The position numbers and the translations under genes are program-made. The notes beneath the pieces were generated by a model, which saw only the letters and a list, made by a program, of their open reading frames with translations, did no database searches and had not been told where the DNA came from. This document shows, piece by piece, positions 34,701 to 43,219 of a DNA stretch of 64,000 nt (position 1 is its first letter; every line of letters begins with the position of its first letter). Location of the stretch: positions 1 to 64,000 of the forward strand of contig JBLNDJ010000009.1 in NCBI GenBank assembly GCA_050261515.1, given 5' to 3'. The DNA comes from JBLNDJ01 sp050261515. GTDB taxonomy: Bacteria > Acidobacteriota > Terriglobia > Bryobacterales > Bryobacteraceae.

Positions 34701-35737
34701 TCGTGACGGACCTGCACCGCCGCGTGCTCCAGGAACTCGAGCCGATGCGCCGCGCGCGCAACTGGGAAGTGATCGTCACCGCGCTCGACAGCCTGCACAG
34801 CCGGAACTGGGGCCGCGCGCTCGGCATCGACTCCCGCGCGATCATCGGCCTCATGAAGGATTACCCCTTCACGCTCCAGGTGGAGGACCCGGCCGAGTTC
34901 TGGATGAAGCCGCCGGACCGCTACACGCGCTTCGCCCAGACCTACCGGAAGCTCGTGAAAGACCCCAAGCGGCTGATGTTCGACATCAACGTGGTGAACA
35001 ACCGCGACATTTCGACCACGAGCCTGCCCTCGGTCACGGCGACCGGCACGGAGCTTGCGCGCACAGCCGTTGCCGCCGCTTCGGTCTCCGGGCGCGTGGC
35101 GATTTACTCCGAGCACACCGTTCCCGTGCAGGACTGGACGCTGCTGCGCATCGCCCTCAGCCGCGCTTCTGAAGTGAGCCCGGGCACGAAGGAATGGAAG
35201 GTCGCGAGCGCCGAGCCCGTGATGCTGACGCCGGCCGAGGACCGCGATTACTACCTTGACGGCCGCCTCTGGCCCGTTGTCTCGAGCGACGGCGTGCTCG
35301 TTCCCGCCGGCCGCCACACACTCTCGACGAACCGCCCCTGGCATCACTTCCTCGATCCCGGTGCGATGCCGGCGCGGCTGGTTGCGATCTCGGGCGACCT
35401 GCTCGACGCGCGCGTGATGCCCACCGGAATCGTGTTCCGCTACGCGAGCGCGGGCCGAAACGTCGCGGTATTCAACCAGCGGCCGCGCGAGGTCCTGATC
35501 GACGGCCGCCGCGTGCGGGCCTCGATTGAGCAGGCGGGCACGGACTGGTCCGTCACCTTCCCCGCCGGCGAACATTGGGTCGCAGTCGTCACCAACACGA
35601 ACGCGGGCGTGGCAGTGAATCTGTGGGGCTGGTTCTCGGCCTCGGCGATCAATGCCTTCGGCTGGATCGCCACGGTGCTGATGGTTTTGATCTATTTTGA
35701 AATCCGCCTGCGGCGTATCGTGCGGCGGCGCGCCTGA
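31745..35737 (+). CDS. Large membrane-anchored polysaccharide-modifying protein: DUF2334 deacetylase plus TIM-barrel
   Basis: This 1330-residue exported protein has a signal peptide (about residues 15-32). An N-terminal amidotransferase-like fold lies at about 38-240. The DUF2334 deacetylase domain (240-490) has the catalytic aspartate in RIEDVSIDEDP (D252) and metal histidines in HGITHQY (H318 and H322). A second glutamine-amidotransferase-like fold spans about 595-795. A glycosidase-like TIM barrel (797-1130) contains YANAWNTYPGYYPQL, GIAVYAWLAFPG and a candidate acid in GVNLTELNYD (E922). One membrane helix sits at the C-terminus (1302-1320), with a basic tail. The deacetylase-barrel order recalls PgaB and PelA. 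The gene ends 3 bp before a membrane GT2 synthase. Boundaries are approximate and the glycosidase family is inferred. Confidence 0.8.
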   Translation: MSTPPRLELRSGLRFVATALVFLFARAGFAAAQDPPPQQVAIIYDGRAEVEANAPACQIKGYIHALFIENLLGHFGLRGDIIQIADYRPGRLERYRAAFFVGVAPGAALPAAFIKDVRAYKQPFCWLGQHVEALVNSREGRRQFGFAWSQYVRNNGVNRIVYKNTPLPKVDPDINIVTVTDTRGVQVVATALTKQNVSLPYVLRKNRFWYFADSPFSYPEEGGYYLAFCDLLHDILEIDHKPEQRALARIEDVSIDEDPADLKRVSDLLAGYKIPFQIALIPIFRNPSRELEVRISDRRSFADSVHYMISKGATPVMHGITHQYHGESGDDYEFWDDNYDHPIAGDSAEFVQKRMQLGLSECFGAGIYPVAFEVPHYAASETDYRALMRSFTLFYDRTISTPSLNSQQYFPYPVTDHWGRYVIPEDLGYVPVEKPVTTEVLKAARNLRVVRDGVASFYFHPFLNVKLLDEVVRGIQDLGYHFVSIREFASQVNFQGRYVVRTASGKATVAPQNEFWRLRLYDQRGNLVETRLSDGKRNGKTEIAVDVPQGGWAAIDCLKERPVERAEPSFVARARQWWVQFAAERTPVAHTFVSSKKAWILWLDKPAPAASHDQQSYRNVLDTFGYDVQLVRAAEFVRGPAAHDTILVVPEAAGAQLTAAQQQEVLAWLQAGGRLVADGRQPWLGKLGIKFEDRQLAVGEVSDQLFPEMSLSWRVPAGRHSQDHIQRFTTPDDVRELMLDAESDQVLAYSDDYGRGYFIYLAAPLDPHTNDGTSHYPYFPKYLTEIFGANTSLRSPRLEAYFDPAYHPSADLSRLTAQWRKSGIHTIYANAWNTYPGYYPQLVAACHRNGIAVYAWLAFPGVTKKMWDEHPEWREKTATGADGNIGWRQQMNMQNPACFRAAMDWMKGILQASDWDGVNLTELNYDADFTDFLKPDKFVPFNSDVRTAFRKKAGFDPVALFDASSPYYYKSNHAALEKFLKYREGLVTDLHRRVLQELEPMRRARNWEVIVTALDSLHSRNWGRALGIDSRAIIGLMKDYPFTLQVEDPAEFWMKPPDRYTRFAQTYRKLVKDPKRLMFDINVVNNRDISTTSLPSVTATGTELARTAVAAASVSGRVAIYSEHTVPVQDWTLLRIALSRASEVSPGTKEWKVASAEPVMLTPAEDRDYYLDGRLWPVVSSDGVLVPAGRHTLSTNRPWHHFLDPGAMPARLVAISGDLLDARVMPTGIVFRYASAGRNVAVFNQRPREVLIDGRRVRASIEQAGTDWSVTFPAGEHWVAVVTNTNAGVAVNLWGWFSASAINAFGWIATVLMVLIYFEIRLRRIVRRRA

Positions 35738-35740
35738 TTC

Positions 35741-37009
35741 ATGTACTCAAGCATTTTCATAGATGGGCTGTTCGTTGCGGCAGTCACGCTGATCTGGTTC
35801 ATGCTGGGCTACCAGTGCCTGCTGTTTTTCATGGGGCACCAGTATTACCGGCGCATGCGGCTCCAGAAGGCGAAGCTTCCCGTGGTGGCCGACGCCGGCC
35901 TGCCTGCCGTCACGATCATGGTTCCGTGCCACAACGAGGAGCGCGTGATCGCCCACACCATCCGCGCGCTCCAGGCGCTCGAGTATCCGCACGATAAGCT
36001 CGAGATCCTGATCATCAACGACGGCTCGACCGACCGCACCCGAGACGTCGTGCGCGAGTGCGGCGCCGACCCGCGCGTGCGGCTGCTCGACGTCCCGAAG
36101 GAGCGCGCGGCGCGCGGAAAATCGGGCGCGCTCAATTACGCGCTCGGCCACGCGAAGCACCCCGTGCTCGCCGTTTACGACGCCGACAACATGCCCGAAC
36201 CGGGCGCGCTGCGGCCTCTCGCCGCCCAGCTTGTGCTCGACCCCACGCTCGGCGCGGCTATTGGAATGTACCGCGCGTGGAATCGCAAGCGCGCATGGCT
36301 CACGCGGTTCCTCAATATCGAAGGCATCGGGTTCCAGTGGATTCTGCAGGCGGGCCGCTGGATGCTGATGCGCCTCACGACGCTGCCCGGGACGAACTAC
36401 GTGATCCGCCGTTCGGTGGTCGAGCAGCTCGGCGGCTGGGACGAATCCGCGCTCACCGAAGACGCCGAGATGAGTATACGCATCTACCAGGCGGGCTACC
36501 GCATACAGCTTATTCCGGCGTCGGTGACCTGGGAGCAGGAACCCGAGGGACTGAAAGTCTGGTTCCGCCAGCGCCGCCGCTGGGTGCGCGGGTCGAACTA
36601 CCTGTTCCAGAAATACGCACGCACTTTGCTCAAGACCAAGCCGCGGCGCATCGGATGGGAGCTGCTCCATTCGCTCGCGCTCTACTACGTGTTCTTCCTG
36701 GCGGTGGTGATCTCGGACGTGCTGTTCGTGCTGAGTGCGTGCGGGGTGATCCGCATCGACGTGCCCGGTCCGTACGGCAGGGTGTGGCTGTTCGCCTACG
36801 CGACGTTCGTGGGGCAGCTCGTCATCGCGATCTCCTGCGAGCCCGGCGAAGATACGCTGCTAAACACGCTGCTGACGTTCGTGATGTACTTCACCTACTG
36901 CCAGCTCTGGATTCCCGTGGTGGCCGCGGCCTTCTACGACGACTTCATCGTCCACCGCGAAAAGAAGTGGGCCAAGACCCAGCGCTACGAAGTCAGCGCG
37001 CAACCTTAA
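35741..37009 (+). CDS. Membrane GT2 glycosyltransferase, processive synthase type
   Basis: This 422-residue integral membrane synthase resembles PgaC/IcaA and cellulose synthase. An N-terminal helix (residues 9-30) precedes the GT-A domain with NDGS (93-96), the DAD at 147-149 (VYDADNMPEPG), TED at 239-241 (SALTEDAEM) and the processivity motif QRRRW at 277-281. At least three further helices follow (YYVFFLAVVISDVLFVLSA, LFAYATFVGQLVIAI, LLNTLLTFVMYFTY). It should make a beta-linked polymer from a UDP-sugar and export it through its own helices. It is translated with the upstream deacetylase/barrel protein, 3 bp apart. Confidence 0.9.
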   Translation: MYSSIFIDGLFVAAVTLIWFMLGYQCLLFFMGHQYYRRMRLQKAKLPVVADAGLPAVTIMVPCHNEERVIAHTIRALQALEYPHDKLEILIINDGSTDRTRDVVRECGADPRVRLLDVPKERAARGKSGALNYALGHAKHPVLAVYDADNMPEPGALRPLAAQLVLDPTLGAAIGMYRAWNRKRAWLTRFLNIEGIGFQWILQAGRWMLMRLTTLPGTNYVIRRSVVEQLGGWDESALTEDAEMSIRIYQAGYRIQLIPASVTWEQEPEGLKVWFRQRRRWVRGSNYLFQKYARTLLKTKPRRIGWELLHSLALYYVFFLAVVISDVLFVLSACGVIRIDVPGPYGRVWLFAYATFVGQLVIAISCEPGEDTLLNTLLTFVMYFTYCQLWIPVVAAAFYDDFIVHREKKWAKTQRYEVSAQP

Positions 37010-37033
37010 ACCCGGGACAGTATACTCATTTCC

Positions 37034-37990
37034 ATGCGCAAGCTCGTCGTGCTTTTGCCTGCCCTGGTGGCGTGCGCCTGGGCGCAGGCGCCGGACTTCT
37101 ACAAATCCGTCGATTCGGTCACGTGGGTGGTGCAGGACCTGACGCCGGTCGCCGCGGCCTGGCAGAAGCTCGGCGCGGTGGTCGAGGACTACGGCGTGAC
37201 GGAGCACGAGGCGGAGTTCCGCGGCCGCGCCGTGAAGGTCAAGCTGCACGCCGCCGCGGCGCGGCTTGGCACGCTGAACGTGCGATGGGTGCAGCCGATC
37301 GGCGGCGAAAACGCCTACACGGAGTTCCTCGCCAAACACGGCGACGGCGTCATGAGCCTGATGCACCGCGCGCCGGACACCAAGGCGCTCGACGACGAGA
37401 TCGCGCGGATGCGCGCCGCCGGAGCGGGCGTGCTCCAGCGCGGGACCGCGGGGCCGGTCACGTACGTGCATTTCGACACCGAGCGCGAGGGCAAGTATTC
37501 GCTCGGCCTCATCACCGGCGCGGACTCGGAACCGCCCACGGCCTCCGAACCGGTCGTCAGCCAGTATGCTTTCGTCGTGCGCGACTTGCGGGCGGTCTCG
37601 GCCTACTGGCACAAGCTGGGCTTCCCGGAGATGTCGTTCACGCATCCGCCGCTCACGAACCTCGTTTACCACGGCCGCGCCGGCCACTTCGACCAGCAGC
37701 TCGGCTGGCAGCGCCACGGCAAGGTGGTTTACGAATGGATCCAGCCGCTCAAAGGCCCGACCGTTTACAGGGACCAGATCAAGGCGCACGGCGAGGGCTT
37801 CCACCACATCGCCTTCGACGTGCCGGATATGCAGAAGGCGGTCGCGCAGTGGTCCGCGCCGGGGTATGAGGTTGTGCAGTCGGGCGAGTGGGGAGAAAAG
37901 AACAAGCCCGGCTGGGGCCGCTTCACTTATATCGCCACGGACGTCGCCGGCGGTGTGACGGTCGAGCTGCTGTGGAATTACCGGCCGTGA
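37034..37990 (+). CDS. Secreted double VOC-domain protein
   Basis: This 318-residue secreted protein has signal peptide VLLPALVACAWAQ and two VOC (glyoxalase/bleomycin-resistance) domains, at about 25-160 and 180-310. Each shows the opening V-x-D-L motif (WVVQDLTPVAAAWQKLG; FVVRDLRAVSAYWHKLG) and a C-terminal GEGFHHIAFDVPDM segment carrying metal-type residues in the second copy. Such proteins often resemble methylmalonyl-CoA epimerase, but a secreted one is likely to bind or isomerise a small molecule outside the cytoplasm. It follows the glycosyltransferase by 24 bp and could belong to the same transcript. Confidence 0.8.
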   Translation: MRKLVVLLPALVACAWAQAPDFYKSVDSVTWVVQDLTPVAAAWQKLGAVVEDYGVTEHEAEFRGRAVKVKLHAAAARLGTLNVRWVQPIGGENAYTEFLAKHGDGVMSLMHRAPDTKALDDEIARMRAAGAGVLQRGTAGPVTYVHFDTEREGKYSLGLITGADSEPPTASEPVVSQYAFVVRDLRAVSAYWHKLGFPEMSFTHPPLTNLVYHGRAGHFDQQLGWQRHGKVVYEWIQPLKGPTVYRDQIKAHGEGFHHIAFDVPDMQKAVAQWSAPGYEVVQSGEWGEKNKPGWGRFTYIATDVAGGVTVELLWNYRP

Positions 37991-38015
37991 CCGATGCGGC
38001 GGTAAAATCCAATTT

Positions 38016-39305
38016 ATGCCGTTTTCTCGAATCGTTCTAGTACGACAGCACTTCCCCGATCGCAGTGTGAAAGACATCCCCGGAGAGGTCCGGCGCGAGC
38101 TAAACTCGTCGGGCTTCGCCGCGCGGCTGAAGCCCGGCTCGAAAGTCGCCATCGGCGTGGGCAGCCGGGGCATCACGAACATCGCCACGATCGTGCGCGC
38201 TGTCGTCGATTTCTGGAAGGACGCCGGGATGCAGCCGTTCCTGTTCCCCGCCATGGGCAGCCACGGCGCCGCCACGGCCGAGGGGCAGGCCGATGTGCTC
38301 GCGCACTACGGCATCCACGAAGCCACGATGGGCTGCCCGGTCATCAGCTCGCTCGACGTCGTGCCGCTCGGCCGCACGCCCGAGGGCATCGACACCTTCA
38401 TGGACAAGAACGCCTACGGTGCCGACGGCGTGATGCTGGTGGGGCGCGTGAAATGGCACACGGATTTCGCCGGCGCCATCGAGAGCGGCCTGTACAAAAT
38501 GATGGCGATCGGTCTCGGCAAGTTCGCCGGCGCGCAGCGCTACCACACCTTCGGCTATCGCATGGGCCTCGAAGCCGTGATCCGATCGGTGGGGCGGCAG
38601 GTGCTCAAGTCAGGCAAGATTCTCGGCGGTTTGGCGATTCTCGAGGATGCAAACCACAACACCGGCAAGCTCGAGGCGGTCCCGGTCGAGAACATGGAGA
38701 AGCGCGAGGAGGAGTTGCAGGCGCTCGTGAAGTCGTGGATGGGGCGCATCCCGGTCAAGCAGGTGGACATCCTGGTGGTGGACGAGATTGGGAAGAACAT
38801 CAGCGGCGCGGGCATGGACACCAAGGTGATCAACCGCTCGATCCAGTGCCACTATAACCCGTGGCCGGATCTGCCGACGATCGAACGCATCTTCGTGCGC
38901 GACCTGAGCGACCTCACCTACAACAACGCTGTCGGAATCGGGATGGCCGATATCACGACGGACCGCCTGGTCAACCGCGTGGACTGGAAGGCGACGCACA
39001 TCAACTCGCTGACGGCTTCGACGCCGACCGCGATCCGCACGCCGATCCATTTCGCGACCGACCGCGAGTGTCTGGAGAGGATCGCGACCACGGTCGGTAA
39101 GTTCGACCAGAAAGACGTCACGATCGCCTGGATCCGGAACACGATGGAGCTGGGGCTGTTCGCGTTCAGCGAGACCCTGCTACCCGAGATCAAGCAGAAC
39201 CCGAATCTCGAAATAGTGAGCGAGCCCCGCGAACTGGAGTTCAACAGCGACGGCAATCTTGTCGATGTGCTGGTCCAGGCCGCCGAACTCGCCCCGAGCC
39301 ACTGA
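38016..39305 (+). CDS. DUF2088 (LarA N-terminal domain-like) protein
   Basis: This 429-residue protein carries a DUF2088/lactate-racemase N-terminal-like domain, with FPAMGSHGAATAEGQADVLAHYGI and VMLVGRVKWHTDFAGAIESGLYKM. These resemble LarA segments that bind the nickel-pincer cofactor, although the lysine and histidines needed are not confidently assigned. It is probably a racemase or epimerase of hydroxy acids, or a related enzyme. It runs codirectionally after the VOC gene (25 bp) and converges with the Flp pilin gene. Confidence 0.78.
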   Translation: MPFSRIVLVRQHFPDRSVKDIPGEVRRELNSSGFAARLKPGSKVAIGVGSRGITNIATIVRAVVDFWKDAGMQPFLFPAMGSHGAATAEGQADVLAHYGIHEATMGCPVISSLDVVPLGRTPEGIDTFMDKNAYGADGVMLVGRVKWHTDFAGAIESGLYKMMAIGLGKFAGAQRYHTFGYRMGLEAVIRSVGRQVLKSGKILGGLAILEDANHNTGKLEAVPVENMEKREEELQALVKSWMGRIPVKQVDILVVDEIGKNISGAGMDTKVINRSIQCHYNPWPDLPTIERIFVRDLSDLTYNNAVGIGMADITTDRLVNRVDWKATHINSLTASTPTAIRTPIHFATDRECLERIATTVGKFDQKDVTIAWIRNTMELGLFAFSETLLPEIKQNPNLEIVSEPRELEFNSDGNLVDVLVQAAELAPSH

Positions 39306-39319
39306 AGAGGAGAGTCTGT

Positions 39320-39496
39320 CTACCCGGCCACGAGCGCCAGCAGCCTGTTCAGAAAGATGCTGATGCCCGTGGCCACATTCGGCAAGAGCGCGCCGGAGGA
39401 CACGGCGATGAACCCGAGCATGAGGGCGTACTCAACCACGTCCGGGCCATGCTCGGCCTGCCCGTAATCGACAACCATCGGCTTCCAGTCTTCCAT
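39320..39496 (-). CDS. Flp-family type IVb pilin
   Basis: This 58-residue pilin subunit starts at 39496, with AAGGAGA seven bases upstream. It has the short leader ending in HGPDVVEYALMLGFIAV, where the family shows a glycine, then D/E and YALI helix; E at the fifth position of the mature part is the conserved one. The hydrophobic helix ends in ISIFLNRLLALVAG. The tad assembly genes are elsewhere. An in-frame upstream extension of 55 residues is not supported by a ribosome-binding site. Confidence 0.85.
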   Translation of the reverse strand: MEDWKPMVVDYGQAEHGPDVVEYALMLGFIAVSSGALLPNVATGISIFLNRLLALVAG

Positions 39497-39581
39497 CCCG
39501 CGTCTCCTTTTCGCGCCGTCTATCAAAATATCAGCGGGTGAGAGAAAGTAATATCGGCGGAAACCCCTAGGAGCCGGACGG

Positions 39582-40070
39582 AATGCACTGGGAGCGCGCT
39601 GGCGGTCTGCGCGCGGCGGGAGCCGTCTCGCCGCCGCGCGCCGCGCGTTCGGCAACGTCACGGCGGCCGAGGAGCGGTTCTACGAAGCCGGACGGTGGCG
39701 CCGGCTGGACCGTCTTACGATCGGGCTCGGAACGGGAATGAACATCGCGCTGTTCCGGGTTTTGTGGAGCGCGACGCTTAAGCCGCTTCCCTACCACGGC
39801 GCGGACCGCCTGTTTCAGGCCGGCTCGTTCGACGGCCAGCTCTGCCGTGTCGCCGGCGTGGTGCCTTCGAGAGTTTCACGACATCGTCACGTCGGGTTCC
39901 AGGCAGAAACTGGCGAATTGCTCAGCGCTCGGCGCCGGCAGGGCGCTGCGCGATTCGCATCCGATTCGTCGCCCGCGCGGCCCCTCTTGACCCTGCGGTG
40001 CTCGAAAGCCGCTACCGTTTGGAGCTACGACCGTATCTTGCTCATCCCGAGCGGCACGATTTGACGCGGT
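39582..40070 (+). pseudogene. Degraded MacB-type ABC-transporter permease
   Basis: One frame reads ARRAFGNVTAAEERFYEAGRW at 39633-39695, then RWRRLDRLTIGLGTGMNIAL and KPLPYHGADRLFQAGS to 39827. These are recognisable pieces of the permease family common in Solibacter genomes (the FGNVT-EERFYEA and GIGMNTALF-LLRPLPYP-ADRL motifs). A deletion removes the text between RRLDRL and LTIG. A frameshift near 39850 is followed by LREFHDIVTSGSR in another frame, then a stop. No start codon with a ribosome-binding site is present. Neighbouring kbl is intact. Confidence 0.6.
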
Positions 40071-40105
40071 CTGTGGCTTGAAATGCTGCGGAGCGGCTGG
40101 CTTCT

Positions 40106-41290
40106 TCAGTCGCCGATGATGCCGAGCCGCTTGCCTGTGCGCGCGAGGATGTCGAGCGCGCGGTCGAGGTGTTCGCGGGTGTGCGTCGCGGTAACGATGG
40201 TTCGGATTCGCGCTTTGCCTTTGGGCACGGTTGGGAAGCCGATGCCGGTGGCGAAGAGGCCTTCCTCGAAGAGCGCGGCCGAGAACTCGTGCGCGCGTTT
40301 TGCTTCGCCGGCCATGATGGGCGTGATCGGGGTTTCGCTCGCGCCCGTGTCGAAGCCGGCGCTCTTGAGTCCCGCTTTGAAGTAGCGCGTGTTGTCCCAG
40401 AGGCGTTCGATGCGCTCGGGCTCCTTCTCTAGCAGGTCGAAAGCGGCCAGGCAGGCGCCAGCGACGGCGGGCGGATGCGATGTCGAAAACAGGAACGGGC
40501 GCGCGCGGTGGTACAGATACTCGATCAGGTCGCGGCTGCCGCAGACGTAGCCGCCTAGAACACCGATCGCCTTCGACAGCGTTCCCACCTGAATATCCAC
40601 CCGCCCGTGCAGGCCGAAGTGGTCCACGGTGCCGCGCCCGTTGCGCCCGAGCACGCCGGAGGAGTGCGCGTCGTCGATCATCATGATCGCGCCGTGGCGT
40701 TCGGCCGCTTCGACCAGCGCGGGAAGCGGCGCGATGTCGCCGTCCATGGAGAACACGCCGTCGGTGATCAGCAGCTTGCGGCCGGGCTGCTCGTCTAGCC
40801 CGGCTAGGATCGTCTCCGCCGCGGCTGCGTCGCGGTGCGGAAACACGTGGATCTTCGCCTTCGAGAGGCGCGCGCCGTCGATGATGCTGGCGTGGTTGAG
40901 AGCGTCGGAGACGATGTGGTCGTCCGGAGTGAGCACCGCCGCGACCGTGCCCGAGTTGGCCGCGAACCCCGACTGGAACACGACGCACGCCTCGACGTGC
41001 TTGAACGCCGCGATGCGGCGCTCAAGCTCGAGGTGAATATCCATGGTGCCCGCGATCGTCCGGACCGCGCCCGAGCCCGCGCCGTACTTGCGCGTGGCAT
41101 CGATCGCGGCCTCGACCAGCTTCGGATGGTTCGCCAGGCCCAGGTAGTTGTTCGAGGCGAGGTTGATGACTTCCCTGCCGTCGAAGCGGCTCACAGGCTC
41201 GCAGGGGCTTTCGAGCGCCCGCAGCCGCTGGTACGAGCCCGCCTGCTTCCAGGCTTCGATCTGCTCGCCCAGGTAACCGAGTGCGGTCAT
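40106..41290 (-). CDS. kbl: Glycine C-acetyltransferase (2-amino-3-ketobutyrate CoA ligase)
   Basis: This 394-residue PLP enzyme of the alpha-oxoamine synthase family joins glycine and acetyl-CoA or runs in reverse in threonine degradation. The PLP lysine is K240 in GTLSKAIG, with the family segments SNNYLGLANHP, GSGAVRTIAGT and DDAHSSGVLGRNGRG. Threonine dehydrogenase is not adjacent. Related family members (8-amino-7-oxononanoate synthase) share motifs, but SGAVRTIAGT favours Kbl. It begins directly after the TAG of the Gfo/Idh gene. Confidence 0.9.
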   Translation of the reverse strand: MTALGYLGEQIEAWKQAGSYQRLRALESPCEPVSRFDGREVINLASNNYLGLANHPKLVEAAIDATRKYGAGSGAVRTIAGTMDIHLELERRIAAFKHVEACVVFQSGFAANSGTVAAVLTPDDHIVSDALNHASIIDGARLSKAKIHVFPHRDAAAAETILAGLDEQPGRKLLITDGVFSMDGDIAPLPALVEAAERHGAIMMIDDAHSSGVLGRNGRGTVDHFGLHGRVDIQVGTLSKAIGVLGGYVCGSRDLIEYLYHRARPFLFSTSHPPAVAGACLAAFDLLEKEPERIERLWDNTRYFKAGLKSAGFDTGASETPITPIMAGEAKRAHEFSAALFEEGLFATGIGFPTVPKGKARIRTIVTATHTREHLDRALDILARTGKRLGIIGD

Positions 41291-42637
41291 CTACACTTTC
41301 TCCGGAACGACAAACGGCGCGCGGTAGGCGCGCTTGAACATCGCCGTCGCTTCCTTGTCGCCGGGGCACGTGTAGGACTTCTCGTCGAATTGGATCGAGC
41401 GTCCGAGGCGATAGGAAATGTTCGCCAAATGGACGAGCGCGGTCGAGATGGCGCCTTCCTCGATCGGGGCGTTGAGATCGGAGTACTTCCCGCTGCGGAG
41501 GGCGTCAATGAAGTTCTGCCAGTTGTTGCCTTCTTCCGCCATCGCCGGGCCGGGCTCCTGGTATTTGTCCTTCTCTCCCTTGAACGGACCGAGGACGCTC
41601 CAGTATCTCCCGTAGCCGTCGATCGCTACATAACCCTTCGAGCCATAGAAGAGGTTCCCCACGGTGTTTGTGATGGGAGTGCGGGTGTCGTCTTTCCGCG
41701 GCGCGCGGCCCCCGATCCGGTCTTCGTGGTTGCTCATCCAGTGGCGCACGGCGAATTCGAGCATCTTCTTCTTGCCGCCGCTTTCGAACTCGAATAGCGC
41801 GGTGAGGGTATTCGGCGTTTCCTGGTCGTCATCGAACATGAAGTGGCCGCCGACGGTGGTGACGCGCTTCGGATACGTCACGCCGAGCCCCCAGCGGGCG
41901 ATGTCCATCTCGTGGATGCCCTGGTTGCCCATGTCGCCGTTGCCGTAATCCCAGAACCAGTGCCAGTTGTAGTGGAAGCGGTTGCGCGTGAACTCGCGCT
42001 TGGGCGCGGGGCCGAGCCACAGGTCGTAGTGCACGCCTTCGGGGACGGCGCTCGGCGGGGTACGGCCGATGGTGTCGCGCCACTTGAAGCAGAGCCCGCG
42101 GGCCATGTACACGTCGCCGATCAGGCCTTCGCGCATCTTCTTCATGACGTCCATGATCGCGATGCCCGAGCGGCTGTTGGTGCCGTGCTGCACGATGCGC
42201 CCGTATTTCTTCGCCGCCGCGACGATCTGCTTTGCCTCGAACATGTTGTGCGAGCAGGGCTTCTCGCAGTAAACGTGCTTGCCCGCCTGGCACGCCCAAA
42301 TGGTTTGGAGCGTGTGGTGGTGGTTCGGCGTGGCGATCGAAACGGCGTCGATCGATTTGTCTTCGAGCAACTTCCGGAAATCGGTGAACGCGGCCGGACG
42401 CTTCTTCGTGAGCGTCTCGACGAGTTTAACGCGGTCGTTGAGAATGCTCTCGTCGATGTCGCACAGGGCGGCTATCTCGACGTTGGGCATCTGCGCGTAC
42501 TCTTCAATGTGCGACCTGCCCTGGCCGCGCACGCCGACGCAGGCGATGCGCACGGTGTCGTTGGGGCTCGAAAGGGCGCTCCCGCCGAACGCGCCGGCGG
42601 CGGCCGCAGTGCTCATGAGGAAGTGTCTCCGGTTCAT
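41291..42637 (-). CDS. Tat-exported Gfo/Idh/MocA-family oxidoreductase
   Basis: The 448-residue oxidoreductase starts at 42637, where GTGGGG is spaced 6 bases upstream. A twin-arginine signal (MNRRHFLMSTAAAAGAFGG) is followed by the Rossmann motif VGVRGQGRSHIEEYAQ, the EKPCSHNMFEA motif with the catalytic lysine and a C-terminal domain. Substrate is unknown, probably a sugar or sugar derivative. Exported members of this family carry tightly bound NAD. kbl follows without a gap. Confidence 0.9.
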   Translation of the reverse strand: MNRRHFLMSTAAAAGAFGGSALSSPNDTVRIACVGVRGQGRSHIEEYAQMPNVEIAALCDIDESILNDRVKLVETLTKKRPAAFTDFRKLLEDKSIDAVSIATPNHHHTLQTIWACQAGKHVYCEKPCSHNMFEAKQIVAAAKKYGRIVQHGTNSRSGIAIMDVMKKMREGLIGDVYMARGLCFKWRDTIGRTPPSAVPEGVHYDLWLGPAPKREFTRNRFHYNWHWFWDYGNGDMGNQGIHEMDIARWGLGVTYPKRVTTVGGHFMFDDDQETPNTLTALFEFESGGKKKMLEFAVRHWMSNHEDRIGGRAPRKDDTRTPITNTVGNLFYGSKGYVAIDGYGRYWSVLGPFKGEKDKYQEPGPAMAEEGNNWQNFIDALRSGKYSDLNAPIEEGAISTALVHLANISYRLGRSIQFDEKSYTCPGDKEATAMFKRAYRAPFVVPEKV

Positions 42638-42763
42638 GGTCATCCCCACTATCTTAGTGCGTCTGCGGTGGATCGGAAAACCGGCGTGGTGGGCGCGCAA
42701 TTCGAGTCCGCGCAGCGGGAAGGCGCTCGGGGCGGCTTCCGGCGGCTAAAATGGAAGTACCCG

Positions 42764-43219
42764 ATGCGCATCGCGATTGCTTCCGATCACGCAGGCTTTC
42801 CGCTCAAGGCGCGGTTGGCGCCCGAGCTTGCGGGTCTGGGTCATGAGGTGCTCGATCTCGGAACGTCGAACACAGATCCGGTGGATTACCCCGACTACGC
42901 CGAAGCCGTCGGCGCGGCTGTGATGGACACGCGTGCCGAGCGCGGCGTGCTGATCTGCGGCAGCGGCGTGGGCGCGTCGGTGGCGGCGAACAAACACCCC
43001 GGCATACGAGCCGGGCTTTGCCACGACACTTACTCGGCGCATCAGGGCGTCGAGCATGACGACATGAATGTGCTGGTGCTGGGCGCGCGCGTCATCGGCC
43101 CCGCGCTGGCGAGCGAGTTGGTTCGCGCGTTTCTTGGCGCGCGGTTTTCGGGCGAGGAGCGCCACGTGCGCCGCCTTGCCAAGGTCAAGGCCATCGAACT
43201 CCGTTATTTTCATGGCTGA
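42764..43219 (+). CDS. rpiB: Ribose-5-phosphate isomerase B
   Basis: This 151-residue isomerase interconverts ribose and ribulose 5-phosphates. It shows ASDHAGFPLK, the conserved ICGSGVGASVAANKHPGIRAGLCHD with the active-site cysteine and the phosphate loop, and DDMNVLVLGARVIG. Divergent from the Gfo/Idh gene, 126 bp apart. It overlaps the downstream HAD gene by 8 bp. Confidence 0.95.
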   Translation: MRIAIASDHAGFPLKARLAPELAGLGHEVLDLGTSNTDPVDYPDYAEAVGAAVMDTRAERGVLICGSGVGASVAANKHPGIRAGLCHDTYSAHQGVEHDDMNVLVLGARVIGPALASELVRAFLGARFSGEERHVRRLAKVKAIELRYFHG

